The notes beneath the pieces were generated by a model, which worked only from the letters and a program-made list of their open reading frames with translations, was not told where the DNA came from and made no database searches. Position numbers and translations under genes: made by a program. A stretch of 64,000 nt of DNA, from NCBI GenBank assembly GCA_024275415.1, contig JAJRZD010000043.1, positions 74,981-138,980 of the forward strand, written 5' to 3'. The DNA is from an archaeon (GTDB lineage: Archaea > Asgardarchaeota > Thorarchaeia > Thorarchaeales > Thorarchaeaceae). Positions within the stretch are counted from its first letter, which is position 1. Each line of letters opens with the position of its first letter. This document shows, one piece after another, positions 1 to 8,890 of this stretch.

Positions 1-51
1 GACACCCCCTCCGGTTCTACAAGCTTGTGAGTTGAAGAGAATATTGAAGGT

Positions 52-291
52 CTAGGCTTCCTTCAGCCGGTAAACCAATTCGTGGTTCTCTTCTCCCGCA
101 ATCTCGACCTTGCCCCATTTCAGTAGAGCCATCAGGTTCCAGACGATGAGGTCTTTTTCCAATTCGGATTTTCCTGCGATGTCTGAAACCGTAGCTGATC
201 CCTTCGATAGTATGAGCTGGATTTCCTGTCGTTGCTTTCGGATGTCGCTTCGTTTTTGTTCAAAGAAAGGTTCGAATCGCTTCATTTCCAT
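52..291 (-). CDS. small winged-helix-like protein, last gene of hdr operon
   Basis: The 79-residue product has a charged N-terminal helix followed by a compact helical segment (about residues 25-60, ending in LIVWNLMALLKWGKVEI) and a short beta-like tail (HELVYRLKEA). This matches the helix-turn-helix plus wing layout of a small winged-helix domain. Its start overlaps the end of the mvhD gene, so it is translationally tied to the Hdr operon. A second in-frame ATG at 285 lies about 8 nt after a GAGG sequence and may be the true start. It stops with TAG. A regulatory or assembly role for the Hdr complex is only a guess from position; no catalytic or metal-binding residues are seen. Confidence 0.6.
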   Translation of the reverse strand: MEMKRFEPFFEQKRSDIRKQRQEIQLILSKGSATVSDIAGKSELEKDLIVWNLMALLKWGKVEIAGEENHELVYRLKEA

Positions 292-728
292 TCCCTCACA
301 ATTGGTCCTAGTTCTTTTACCTGTTCAACGAGGGCTCTCACTCCATCAGCGAATATCTGTGCTTCAGAAGCACTAGCCCATTGAAGGCGTACCCGTTTGG
401 GATTGACTCCCGCTTGTTCGATGACCTGTTCCATGAGAGCCCATCGAGCACGAGCCTTGAGGTTCCCACTGGTGTAATGGCAGTCACCAGGATGGCAGCC
501 ACTCACCAGCACACCATCTGCACCCATATCAAGTGCAGCCAAGATGAATTCCGGTTTGATCCGACCTGTGCAGTTCACCCTGAGAATCCGTGCATTAGGA
601 GGGTATTGGATCCTAGAGGTTCCTGCAAGGTCAGCACCTGCGTATGAGCACCAGTTGCAGCAGTATGCTACAATTCGTGGTTCCCAGTCATTTTCCGTCA
701 CTATAGTTGCTTTTGCTTCAGTCATCAT
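282..728 (-). CDS. mvhD: MvhD/FlpD-family iron-sulfur electron-transfer subunit
   Basis: This 148-residue protein is of the size expected for the methyl-viologen hydrogenase delta subunit (FlpD/MvhD) family. The N-terminal cysteine cluster (AYCCNWCSYAG, about residues 22-32) and the downstream cysteines in RVNCTGRI and SGCHPGDCHY are the conserved ligands for its [2Fe-2S] cluster. In methanogens this subunit carries electrons from a hydrogenase or formate dehydrogenase to HdrA. Here it overlaps the upstream hdrA by 4 bp, so it belongs to the same complex. No MvhA/MvhG hydrogenase genes are present in the window, so the electron donor must be encoded elsewhere or be something other than H2. 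The family call is firm; the donor is unknown. Confidence 0.93.
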   Translation of the reverse strand: MMTEAKATIVTENDWEPRIVAYCCNWCSYAGADLAGTSRIQYPPNARILRVNCTGRIKPEFILAALDMGADGVLVSGCHPGDCHYTSGNLKARARWALMEQVIEQAGVNPKRVRLQWASASEAQIFADGVRALVEQVKELGPIVREWK

Positions 729-2476
729 GCATTCCCTCCTGTAACCTCTTGGGGTGTGCAGAGATATGCTTCGACCATCGCAAGTATCTGGTCATCCGTG
801 GAGTGTAACATCACAATCGCACTGCTAGGACAGCCTCCAGCACATGTGCCACATCCATGGCACTTTGCCTCTGTGACTCTGGCAGCCTGCGGTTTAGCGT
901 CCTTATCGATTGAGATTGCACCATAAGGACAGGCTGACACACAAGTGTAACAGGTAGAACAAAGTTCGGGGATGACCTGTGCAACAGTTGATTCAATCTC
1001 TACTTTTCCACGAGCCATGAGTCCCACAGCCTTTGCTGCTGCTCCACTGGCATCAATGGCTGACTCGTGAGCGTTCTTTGCAGCCTGTGCGGCTCCAGCA
1101 ATCATGATTCCAGCAGTGTGAGTGGTCAACGGTGCCAGCTTGATATGCTCAGGGTTGAAGAAGCCATCTGCGCTGCGGGTCAAGCTGAACAAGTTAGCGG
1201 TTTCTTCAATGTCCGAAGGAGGGACCATTGCAGAAGCAAGGACGAGCAGGTCAGGCTCGAATTGCAGGTGGTCTTCGGAGAGAACATCAAACCAGTTCAG
1301 ACGAACTTTTCCTTTCCTTATGGTCACCTGTGGCTTTTGATCTGGCGGGAACTTGCTATAGATGACGTTCCTACCACGTGCCAGCCTATGCATCTCTTCA
1401 TGACCGCGGCCGTACGTCCTGATGTCCTGATAGAGAACCAGAACCTCATCGCATCGTTGACGTAGGTCGGAAGCGGCCTTTGCCACTGCTGAACAGCAAT
1501 GACGTGAGCAATGTTCGTGACCCTTTGTGCCGGGTTCACGAGACCCCACACAGCCAATGAAAGCAATCTTCTTCACAGGCTTCCCGTCACTTGGTTTGAA
1601 CAGCTCATATTGACGGGGCATCTCTTGCAGTTCTGCAAGTGTCACAACATCAGGAGATTCTCCGTACCCGTAATAACCAATTGGTCTGAACGGCTCGAAG
1701 CCGGTGGCGACAATGACGGTTCCAACCTTGTAGGTTCTTTCGGCACCTGTCGGGTTGTTCTGTATAGTGACCTCGAAATTCCCGATGTAACCCTCGAAAT
1801 TGACGACCTTGCTATCTCGGACGACTTCGATCTTTTCATGTCGCATTATGCGGTCAATAAGAGGTTCAATCACTTGCTCACCTATCTGGTCTGATGGGAA
1901 CAGATGAGTCCACTTCGCAACAGCGCCTCCTAGAACCTTGTCCTTCTCGACAATGACAACCTCGAAACCTCTGTCTGCGATGTCTAGTGCTGCCGTCAAC
2001 CCTGCAATGCCAGAACCGACCACTAGAGTTCGTGGAGTCACCTCCACCTTCTTGATGGGTAGTGCTTCGAGCTTTGCAGCCCGAGCGACCGACATTCGAA
2101 CAAGGTCAATTGCTTTCTCGGTGGCCTCGACTGGCTGACGCATATGACACCACGACACATGCTCTCTAAGGTTGACCTGTTCGAATAGATAGCGATTGAG
2201 GTCAGCCTCTTCGACAACACGACGGAATGTCGGCTCGTGCATCCGTGGTGAACAGCTCGCTACGACAACTCGGTTGAGATTGTGTTCCTTGATCTTTTGC
2301 CGTATGAGTTCCTGACCACTATCAGCACACATAAACATCTCATGAGTCGAGAAGACAACATATGGCATGTCCTCAGCGACCTCAGCCACCTTGTCCACAT
2401 CGACTACACCTGCGATATTATGTCCGCAATGGCAGACAAACACACCAATCCTTGGAGTTTCAACTTCGCTCATCAC
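725..2476 (-). CDS. hdrA: HdrA-like FAD/iron-sulfur subunit (QmoB-like half)
   Basis: The 583-residue flavoprotein starts with the HdrA N-terminal domain (GVFVCHCGHNIAGVVDV, about residues 11-27). A Rossmann FAD site follows (VVGSGIAGLTAALDIADRG, about residue 152), and two C-terminal ferredoxin motifs end it: CSTCYTCVSACP and CHGCGTCAGGCP. It lacks the ferredoxin module that ordinary HdrA carries inserted in the FAD domain; that module is on the neighbouring 444-residue protein. HdrA binds the bifurcating FAD and passes electrons to HdrBC. The ATG overlaps the previous stop by 4 bp. HdrA followed directly by MvhD resembles the domain order of QmoB, where both are fused. The family is certain; whether it bifurcates electrons is an inference. 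Confidence 0.93.
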   Translation of the reverse strand: MMSEVETPRIGVFVCHCGHNIAGVVDVDKVAEVAEDMPYVVFSTHEMFMCADSGQELIRQKIKEHNLNRVVVASCSPRMHEPTFRRVVEEADLNRYLFEQVNLREHVSWCHMRQPVEATEKAIDLVRMSVARAAKLEALPIKKVEVTPRTLVVGSGIAGLTAALDIADRGFEVVIVEKDKVLGGAVAKWTHLFPSDQIGEQVIEPLIDRIMRHEKIEVVRDSKVVNFEGYIGNFEVTIQNNPTGAERTYKVGTVIVATGFEPFRPIGYYGYGESPDVVTLAELQEMPRQYELFKPSDGKPVKKIAFIGCVGSREPGTKGHEHCSRHCCSAVAKAASDLRQRCDEVLVLYQDIRTYGRGHEEMHRLARGRNVIYSKFPPDQKPQVTIRKGKVRLNWFDVLSEDHLQFEPDLLVLASAMVPPSDIEETANLFSLTRSADGFFNPEHIKLAPLTTHTAGIMIAGAAQAAKNAHESAIDASGAAAKAVGLMARGKVEIESTVAQVIPELCSTCYTCVSACPYGAISIDKDAKPQAARVTEAKCHGCGTCAGGCPSSAIVMLHSTDDQILAMVEAYLCTPQEVTGGNA

Positions 2477-3807
2477 TTTGCACCCGCCTTTGATAGAATG
2501 ATAGTCGCTCGCATCGCTGCTGCACTGCCAGCAGTCACCGAATCTGGGATGTCCTTTGGTCCATCAGCACACCCGCAAGTGAACACCCCGGGGATAGTTG
2601 TAGTGACAGGAGCAGAGAATGTGTCCTCGATGTCGAGATATCCATCTTCAGACTGTTCAAGCTTCAACACTTTGGCGATGGTTTCAAGCCCGTCTGGAGG
2701 TTGCAGTCCGGGACAGATGACAAGCAGGTCATGCCGTACCTCTTCAAGCTGGGCTGTATTGATGTCTTCAACCTCGATGATCAGGTCTTTTGTTTCAGAG
2801 TCTTCCACCACCTCGCCTACACGACCCTTGACGAAATTGACACCAAAACGTGTCTTGGCCATCTCGTAGAACTCCTCAAAGCCTTTCCCGAATGCTCGGA
2901 TGTCTGCGTAATAGATGGTTACCTTTGCTTCCGGATCGTGCTCTCTCGCCATGACAGCATTCTTGACACCATACATACAACAGACCCGACTACAGTAAGG
3001 GACACCCTTGTTCACATCCCGAGCACCCACACACTGGATAAAACCAATGTCCTTCGGGGTCTTTCCGTCACTTATCCTGATGAGATGTCCGTGAGTAGGT
3101 CCAGCAGCATTGATAAGACGTTCATATTCCATGGCGTTGATGACATTCTGGTAGCGCCCATAACCGAGGCGAGGATAGACACTGACATCAAACAACTTGT
3201 ATCCCGTTGCCACCACTATTGCGCCGACATTAAGCTGGACGACCTTGTCTTTCATCTCATAGTCAATCGCACCACGAGTACACGTTTTGGCACATCTTTT
3301 GCAATTTATGCATGTGTCCATGTCAATAGTATAGACCGCAGGAGTGGCCTGCGGAAACGGAAGATAGATAGCTTTTCTAAATCCGATTTTCTCCTCGAAC
3401 TCAGCAGGCACCTCTACAGGACAGACCTGCGCGCATTCTCCACACCCAGAGCACTTGTCTTCGTGTACGTACCTCGCTTTCCTCCGGATCTTTATGGTAA
3501 AATTGCCTTCATGTCCCGTTGCTTTTTCCACCTCAGAATAGGTGAGCAGTTCGATGTTCGGATGACGAGCAACCTCACTGAGCTTCGGGGTAAGGATACA
3601 CGCCGAGCAATCCAAGGTGGGGAACGTCTTGTCAATCGCAGCCATTCGCCCCCCGATGCTGGGAGTCTTTTCCACGAGATAAACTTTGTAACCCTGATTT
3701 GCTATGTCAAGAGCGGCTTGCATCCCTGCGACACCGCCTCCAATCACCAGAGCGTTATCTGACACATACTTCTTAGGGGTTTCAACATAATCCATACTTT
3801 GAGTCAT
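2473..3807 (-). CDS. hdrA: HdrA-like FAD subunit with inserted ferredoxin module (QmoA-like half)
   Basis: This 444-residue flavoprotein begins directly with the FAD fold (ALVIGGGVAGMQAALDIANQ, about residue 20). It has the HdrA-typical DCSACILTPK cysteine pair and two ferredoxin motifs inserted in the flavin domain: CSGCGECAQVCP and CINCKRCAKTCT, the second ending in Thr instead of Pro. It has neither the N-terminal VCHCG domain nor the C-terminal ferredoxin domain of full-length HdrA (usually near 650 residues). Both missing parts are on the next gene, so the two polypeptides look complementary, like QmoA and QmoB. It overlaps hdrB by 4 bp and the following hdrA by 4 bp. A soluble heterodisulfide-reductase-like role is likely; the disulfide substrate is not known. 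Confidence 0.92.
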   Translation of the reverse strand: MTQSMDYVETPKKYVSDNALVIGGGVAGMQAALDIANQGYKVYLVEKTPSIGGRMAAIDKTFPTLDCSACILTPKLSEVARHPNIELLTYSEVEKATGHEGNFTIKIRRKARYVHEDKCSGCGECAQVCPVEVPAEFEEKIGFRKAIYLPFPQATPAVYTIDMDTCINCKRCAKTCTRGAIDYEMKDKVVQLNVGAIVVATGYKLFDVSVYPRLGYGRYQNVINAMEYERLINAAGPTHGHLIRISDGKTPKDIGFIQCVGARDVNKGVPYCSRVCCMYGVKNAVMAREHDPEAKVTIYYADIRAFGKGFEEFYEMAKTRFGVNFVKGRVGEVVEDSETKDLIIEVEDINTAQLEEVRHDLLVICPGLQPPDGLETIAKVLKLEQSEDGYLDIEDTFSAPVTTTIPGVFTCGCADGPKDIPDSVTAGSAAAMRATIILSKAGAK

Positions 3808-4679
3808 TGTCTGCCCTCCTGTAACGATGCCATAATGTCTGATGGTGTAATCTTGTTCAGCTCCAGACCGAGAACATCCTCGTCTATTCCAAGAGCAGGT
3901 CCCAGGAATTGAGGAATAGTGATGACTGGAATCCTTTTGTCTATTGCACCCTCACCAAATTGCACCTGAGTAAGCTGGATATCGCAGAACACACATGCAG
4001 TCACGAGCCCGTCAGCTCTAGCTTCAGCTATGTTCTGGATCTTCTGCCGACCAATTGCACTTGCGATTCCTTCGTCCATTGCGAGCATGGGCCCTCCACA
4101 ACAACGGGTCTTCCCCGCATAGTCCACTGCTACCCCACCTACTGCCTCAACAAGTCTGTCAAGAATTGTCGGGTTTTCGGGATCATCAACTTGGACAATC
4201 TCATAAGGCCGGGTCACATGGCATCCGTAATGAGCAGCCATGCGTATTCCATCGTAGGGACGTACGACAGCCCGTTCGACGGCATCTATCCCAATGTCCT
4301 CATGAAGAACCTGCAACAGATGTCGCACGCGTACCTTTCCAGTGTACTTCAGGCCTTCATCTGCAAGAAGTGAGTTCACTTCGTCACGAAGCGTGGGGTC
4401 ATTGTCGAGGTGGTATTTATTGATCTTAAGGGAACCAGAGCAAGCTCCACATATCGCAAGAATGTCAAGACCTTCCTTCTCTGCTAATGCGAGGATCCGA
4501 CCGCTCATGGCTGCGAACGCATTGCGAGAGAGAGATTCTACATACTGGGCACCACAACAATTGGTGTCTTTGAACTCGATGAGGTTGACGCCCAGTTTCT
4601 CTAGGACGGCAATCGTCGCAGCCTCGTATGCTGGAAGCCTGACCGGAGCTGTACAGCCCCTGTAAAGAAGCATGTCCAT
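3804..4679 (-). CDS. hdrB: HdrB-like subunit, two CCG domains
   Basis: The 291-residue protein carries two complete cysteine-rich CCG domains. The first has RGCTAP near the N-terminus, TNCCGAQY and ICGACSGS; the second has YGCHVTRP, TRCCGGPM and ACVFCDIQ. In methanogen HdrB these ligate two unusual non-cubane [4Fe-4S] clusters that cleave the heterodisulfide CoM-S-S-CoB. All ligands appear present, so the protein should be catalytically competent. It abuts hdrC (1 bp overlap, TGATG) and overlaps hdrA by 4 bp. In a non-methanogen the substrate may be another disulfide or the module may only pass electrons; the sequence does not settle this. Confidence 0.94.
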   Translation of the reverse strand: MDMLLYRGCTAPVRLPAYEAATIAVLEKLGVNLIEFKDTNCCGAQYVESLSRNAFAAMSGRILALAEKEGLDILAICGACSGSLKINKYHLDNDPTLRDEVNSLLADEGLKYTGKVRVRHLLQVLHEDIGIDAVERAVVRPYDGIRMAAHYGCHVTRPYEIVQVDDPENPTILDRLVEAVGGVAVDYAGKTRCCGGPMLAMDEGIASAIGRQKIQNIAEARADGLVTACVFCDIQLTQVQFGEGAIDKRIPVITIPQFLGPALGIDEDVLGLELNKITPSDIMASLQEGRQ

Positions 4680-5197
4680 CAGACCTCAGCCTCCCTCATA
4701 TCTGGAGAGAAATACCTCTCTCGCACACGTTTTACAAAACCGTCATTGAACCTGAGATCAACTTCTAACCCGAGGTCGTCGCGCTCATCCTCGATGAAAT
4801 CGGAGTAAGCATCTTTGAGGAGCCAGCCATCTGTAAGGACAGTATCGAGGGTGTTCCTGAACACGTTGGGGATGTGTCCCTCACGGGCTGCGATGAACCG
4901 CACTGCGTGGAAGATCTCTGCTGGACTCACGCCCTCCTGACAGTTTTCCTCACACATTCGACAGGTCATGCAGAACCAGGGTTGGTCACTCCGAAGAACT
5001 TCATCACGTTTTCCGATTAGGATCTTCTGGATTATCTTTCGTGGGCGATATTTCTCGGAAGCACGGGCTACCATGCAGCTTGCAGTACATATTCCGCACT
5101 GGATGCATTTGTTGATGGCCTCTCCACCTGGAACGGAGGCTACTTCCCGCGCAAACTCCGAGGACGGAGTATGAATTTCGTTGGTCATCAAGGTCAC
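4679..5197 (-). CDS. hdrC: HdrC-like ferredoxin subunit
   Basis: The 172-residue protein has two CxxCxxCxxxC motifs, at Cys31/34/37/41 and Cys76/79/82/86, for two [4Fe-4S] clusters. This is the HdrC layout, linking HdrA flavin to HdrB. The second motif is followed by Gln rather than the usual Pro. It is the first gene of the operon and no membrane segment is visible, so this is the soluble HdrC type, not a QmoC/HdrE fusion. The start codon is an ATG; a second ATG (MTNEIH) lies three codons on. A TATA-like sequence lies about 75 nt upstream. Confidence 0.93.
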   Translation of the reverse strand: MTLMTNEIHTPSSEFAREVASVPGGEAINKCIQCGICTASCMVARASEKYRPRKIIQKILIGKRDEVLRSDQPWFCMTCRMCEENCQEGVSPAEIFHAVRFIAAREGHIPNVFRNTLDTVLTDGWLLKDAYSDFIEDERDDLGLEVDLRFNDGFVKRVRERYFSPDMREAEV

Positions 5198-5270
5198 CTA
5201 GGCGATTTTTCCGAATTGCGCTGTCAGCAAGAAACGTCAATTCCTTACTGCACACTTCCCTCGATTAGAA

Positions 5271-5280
5271 TGATTATATC
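5271..5280 (-). promoter_or_regulatory. probable TATA box of the hdr operon
   Basis: On the minus strand this reads GATATAATCA, a good archaeal TATA-box match in the 268-bp space upstream of hdrC. It would place transcription initiation near 5248, giving a leader of about 50 nt. Prediction from sequence only; nothing else gene-like is seen between 5198 and 5465. Confidence 0.4.
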
Positions 5281-5465
5281 CTTGCCGTAAGGGAACAACA
5301 GAACAATTATCCAAACTGATGACCGAAATCGGACATCAGGATGGGCTTGGAGTACGAAATCCGACAACATGCGACTTTCTATGGAAATCAGGTCGGAATG
5401 GGCAATGCGAGTACAGGCACAAACGATTAAAACTGGAACATTTGATGATGCTTTGGTGAATAGCA

Positions 5466-5837
5466 ATGCGAACCCCTCAACCTCCTCAAAGGTACAATCC
5501 CATGTTTCGAGTTGTAGCACTCATTGTAGCTGGCGCGCTCCTCAATATCGGCTTTTACTTCATGCTATTCATTTTGACACCTATCTTGTCAGGAATCGTA
5601 GTCGGGTTCGTATTGGCAAGAAGGAAGGATGGCGCTGTGGCGGGGTTCTTTTCTTCGTTCGTATCATTTCTGCCACTTCATCTCTATATTGCCCCAGCCC
5701 TATTAGAGGTGAACCCGGTTCCAGACATTGGAGCATTCTACCTCGCGCTGGTACTATATGTACTGTTGCTTAGCACTATCAGCTTGGTCTGTGGCATATT
5801 AGGGTCTACTATTGCACGACGATTCAGGTCTTCTTAG
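5466..5837 (+). CDS. small four-helix membrane protein
   Basis: The 123-residue product consists almost entirely of hydrophobic stretches, with about four predicted membrane helices (approximately residues 13-33, 35-50, 57-75 and 90-115) joined by short charged loops such as LARRKDGA. The glycine-rich helix 2 and the short Arg/Lys loop resemble the small DUF5518-like archaeal membrane proteins, and the protein at 12878-13309 has a similar plan. Its 3' end overlaps the end of the convergent protease gene by 4 bp. No function can be assigned. Confidence 0.6.
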   Translation: MRTPQPPQRYNPMFRVVALIVAGALLNIGFYFMLFILTPILSGIVVGFVLARRKDGAVAGFFSSFVSFLPLHLYIAPALLEVNPVPDIGAFYLALVLYVLLLSTISLVCGILGSTIARRFRSS

Positions 5838-6982
5838 GTATCGACAAGAATTTGCCCTGGGGTGTAGTCTGCATTAGAACCGACCGTGCTCCTCCGCAAA
5901 GGATTCCCAAAAAGAACCCATTCGATTGCCGATACAGCTTGGTTTGATGACATGGTTGAAGTTTCACCCTTTCGTATCCTCAGTATCTCATCTTTGATGG
6001 ACTGTTCAAGATTTTCAGCGATTCCCTTATCGACCGCAAGCTTGACCTGTCCAATCTGGTCAAAAGAGTCGAGGAGATCCATGAAACCGAACTTGAAACC
6101 ATCTGCATATGCACATTGCCTCCAATCATCAAAGGGATCAGGATTGTTCAGAGTGTCCAACGTGGAACCGATGTATGCAGCACCCTGCTTCAGGAACGCC
6201 ATCAGTAGAGGCCCTTCTTGTGCTGTACTACATGCCTCAGAGAAGACCACTGGATATCCCTTGAAAACAATCTGTGCGGCATGTTCGCTCGAAAGAATGA
6301 CTGAGTTGTGTGACATCCAGCGATTGGGGTTTCCATGAATCCTTGAGCTGAAGACACCGTCGGAGAATTGAAGAATGAACTCGCAAGAACCCAATAGCGG
6401 GGCGTATTTAGGTGTGTAACGCTCAAGAACCTCAACATCAAATCCTAGCTTCACCAGTGCATCAACATGTTTGTTGGAACGGCCAGGCTGAGTGTCAAAA
6501 ATCACTGCCATATCACTATCGATGATATTTGGATCCATGTGATATAGCACAGTTTCAGGGCTTCCATAGACCCTTCCTATCGGGACATCAGGGATTAAGT
6601 CACCCTCAAGATCTTGTATGAACCAGTCCGTGAAGGAGTAAGCTCTCTCATATCTTATCTGCGTGCCAGGGAGTTCCTTATTGGAACCAATCAACAGGAC
6701 TCCTTTGTGGTATCCTGGGTCGAAGTTCTCTTTTATCGTGCGGAGTGTGAACACCCACGATCCCCTCTCCTCTATTACGAAATCAGCATTGATCCTCTTG
6801 GCCTTGGTCTTGTACAGGTTCTGACGCTCCGACCCGACCTTTCCACAGATAACAAGTAGTTTATCTAGTATGTCCCTACGTGTCCGTCCAATATCGAAGG
6901 GCTGATCCCATTTCTTCTTGAAAATCGCTCTTCCGCGACTGTCTCTTTCTACGTTTGGTTTGACATTGGAATAGTCGGTCAT
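5834..6982 (-). CDS. C25-family (gingipain-like, caspase-fold) cysteine protease homologue
   Basis: About 382 residues. The segment VLLIGSNKELPGTQ, followed by LEGDLIPDVPIGRVYGSPET, matches the part of peptidase family C25 that reads roughly 'LVGD...DLDGDGLPDIAIGRLP'. The catalytic dyad of clan CD is present: His followed by Gly in SRIHGN (His218 counted from an upstream TTG at 6988) and Cys in EACSTAQEG (Cys253), 35 residues apart. The segment after the Cys (GAAYIGSTLDTLNN) matches the family's 'GAVAxIGST'. There is no signal peptide or membrane segment, so unlike gingipains it should act in the cytosol. Start taken at ATG 6982; the TTG at 6988 is possible. Substrate unknown. Confidence 0.75.
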   Translation of the reverse strand: MTDYSNVKPNVERDSRGRAIFKKKWDQPFDIGRTRRDILDKLLVICGKVGSERQNLYKTKAKRINADFVIEERGSWVFTLRTIKENFDPGYHKGVLLIGSNKELPGTQIRYERAYSFTDWFIQDLEGDLIPDVPIGRVYGSPETVLYHMDPNIIDSDMAVIFDTQPGRSNKHVDALVKLGFDVEVLERYTPKYAPLLGSCEFILQFSDGVFSSRIHGNPNRWMSHNSVILSSEHAAQIVFKGYPVVFSEACSTAQEGPLLMAFLKQGAAYIGSTLDTLNNPDPFDDWRQCAYADGFKFGFMDLLDSFDQIGQVKLAVDKGIAENLEQSIKDEILRIRKGETSTMSSNQAVSAIEWVLFGNPLRRSTVGSNADYTPGQILVDT

Positions 6983-7223
6983 AAGCAATCACTAAATAAA
7001 TGTGGAACTGAATAACTCATCTTTCTTTGTTAATCTTCCTGCTACTACATACACCCAGTCCGCGATGTCTGATTACCGTTATTTTCTAAAAAAAGACACT
7101 GCTAATGGGCATATAAACGAGTTCGTCGGAAACTATGATATCATTGTGTTTGTACGACCCGCCAGAAGAACATCCCAACCCGTGGAATGCCAACGAGTCG
7201 AATAACCAGCACATTGAACGATT

Positions 7224-8369
7224 TCATGACAGTATCGACCGGATGGCATCCTCAATCGTATCAAGATCCGCGTCTGTCAGACTGGGGTGGACTGGGATAT
7301 CGAAGTGTGTATCGCCGACCTCTTCTGAGTGTGGGAGGCTGAGCTTGGAATAGTCCGGATAGGTGACGAACTTTGCCCACCGCCACTCTTGGATGTTCAG
7401 ATAGGTGCCTTGCTTGTGACAGGGGAGTGCATAGACCGAACGTGCCCCAACTCCCTTCTCTCTAAGCTTTGTAATCATCTCGTCTCGTGTGATTCTCTTG
7501 GACAACAGCCTTGGAGCGTAGACATGATAGACTGACTTCACGCCATCGGGCTCGTATTGAGGTACTATCTCATCATATTCAGAGAGAAACCGCTGATAGC
7601 GTTCGGCATTCTTCCTTCGAATCTCTGTTGCTTTTGGCAACCGTTTCAGTTGTACTCTTCCGATGGCAGAAACTATGTCCATCATCCTATTGTTATACCC
7701 AATTCGGAAATGGCTGTAACCGCCATGTTTCCCGCGACCGTGGTTCTTGATCATGAGAGCACGTTCATATATATCCTCATCATCCGTAGTTATCATCCCG
7801 CCTTCGCCACTCATCATGTTCTTGGTAGCGTAGAACGAGAATGCACCCACATGCCCGATGGAGCCTACCTTCTTTCCGTCTACCGTAGCGCCGTGTGCCT
7901 GACATGCGTCCTCCAAGACCAAGAGGTCGTGTGTCTCTGCGATCTCCATAATCCGTTTCATATCGCTTGGCATACCAAAGATGTGAATGGGCATTATGGC
8001 CTTGGTCTTATCTGTGATAGCATTCTCAATCTCTTCAGGATCTATATTGTACGTCCTAGGATCGATATCAACGAAAATTGGGATGGCCCCAATCATTGCG
8101 ATAGTATTCGCTGAAGCGATGAATGTGAATGGAGAAGTAATGACCTCATCACCGGGCTGGATTTCCATGGCTTCAAGTGCCGTGCTGAGAGCGGTAGTAC
8201 CATTTGATGTGACTGTTGCGTACTTTGTCCCTGTGAATGCCGCGAACTCTTTTTCTAACTCACGGGACACTTTCCCCTCGGCAAGCATACCTGACTCGAG
8301 GACTTTACTGACTGCTTCCAGTTCCTCCTTGTCTACTACGGGTTTGGCAAACGGAATCAAAGGAATCAC
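7224..8369 (-). CDS. DegT/DnrJ/EryC1/StrS-family PLP aminotransferase
   Basis: 381 residues with the full fold-type I sugar-aminotransferase pattern: TSNGTTALSTAL (cofactor phosphate binding, about 54-65), PFTFIASANT, the LEDACQAHGA motif with the PLP-contacting Asp154, and the Schiff-base lysine Lys183 in SFYATKNMMSGEGG. The C-terminal HVYAPRLL and PCHKQGTY segments also fit. These enzymes make amino-sugars on nucleotide-linked keto-sugars, usually inside glycan gene clusters. No nucleotide-sugar or glycosyltransferase genes are adjacent, so this is an orphan and its sugar substrate cannot be named. The start is GTG. Confidence 0.9.
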   Translation of the reverse strand: MIPLIPFAKPVVDKEELEAVSKVLESGMLAEGKVSRELEKEFAAFTGTKYATVTSNGTTALSTALEAMEIQPGDEVITSPFTFIASANTIAMIGAIPIFVDIDPRTYNIDPEEIENAITDKTKAIMPIHIFGMPSDMKRIMEIAETHDLLVLEDACQAHGATVDGKKVGSIGHVGAFSFYATKNMMSGEGGMITTDDEDIYERALMIKNHGRGKHGGYSHFRIGYNNRMMDIVSAIGRVQLKRLPKATEIRRKNAERYQRFLSEYDEIVPQYEPDGVKSVYHVYAPRLLSKRITRDEMITKLREKGVGARSVYALPCHKQGTYLNIQEWRWAKFVTYPDYSKLSLPHSEEVGDTHFDIPVHPSLTDADLDTIEDAIRSILS

Positions 8370-8419
8370 TGATTCGCTGGATTCGATAGGTGTTAAAACT
8401 GTTGAGGTGATAGGACACT

Positions 8420-8890
8420 CTATTCAGAAGCAGAAACCTCTTCAAGAGGCTCACTTTCATCCTCTGCATCCTTAGGACGTAGTTTCTTCTCTAGGACGCC
8501 AACTAGTCCTACAGACCCCATCATGACACCTAAAGTAAGGAGCATATAGAGCAGGTCTGCCAGCATGAACACGATTGCGAGTCCCAGTCCTGAGAGAAAG
8601 CCCGTGGATGTTCTTACGAGGTTCCTAGTCTTTCTCGGTGCAAGCCGTTGGGTCATCCAGTCGGTGACCGTCGCAAAACCCAAGACAAGCGCTATCATGA
8701 ACCATAGCCCAGATGGTCTGAGTGATAGTCCTGCCAAGAGTATGATGATGATTCCAATGCCAAGTCCCCCATAGATTCCAGAGCATCTACTACAGAAATA
8801 CAGGGAACGACCAAAGACCTTGACACGGAGGCAATGCGAATAAAGAGAAGGTGGATGATGTGATATCATAGTATGTAGGACTTCTTTCAT
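8420..8890 (-). CDS. DUF2085 family membrane protein
   Basis: The 156-residue protein begins with SHHPPSLYSHCLRVKVFGRSL and the signature YFCSRCSGIYGG. The conserved His-Pro and CxxCxGIY pattern are typical of DUF2085. About four membrane helices follow, then a charged acidic C-terminal tail (KDAEDESEPLEEVSASE). The cysteine pair facing a membrane helix suggests a metal or redox site, but the family has no established function. It is separate from the aminotransferase by 50 bp on the same strand. Confidence 0.8.
   Translation of the reverse strand: MKEVLHTMISHHPPSLYSHCLRVKVFGRSLYFCSRCSGIYGGLGIGIIIILLAGLSLRPSGLWFMIALVLGFATVTDWMTQRLAPRKTRNLVRTSTGFLSGLGLAIVFMLADLLYMLLTLGVMMGSVGLVGVLEKKLRPKDAEDESEPLEEVSASE

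Noticed and set aside
5245..5520. 91-codon minus-strand open frame upstream of the hdr operon
   Set aside because: Overlaps the start of a better-supported plus-strand membrane protein and the hdr promoter; no motif or Shine-Dalgarno.
7002..7205. 67-codon plus-strand open frame between the protease and aminotransferase genes
   Set aside because: Low-complexity translation with no motif, in a region that looks like ordinary intergenic sequence.
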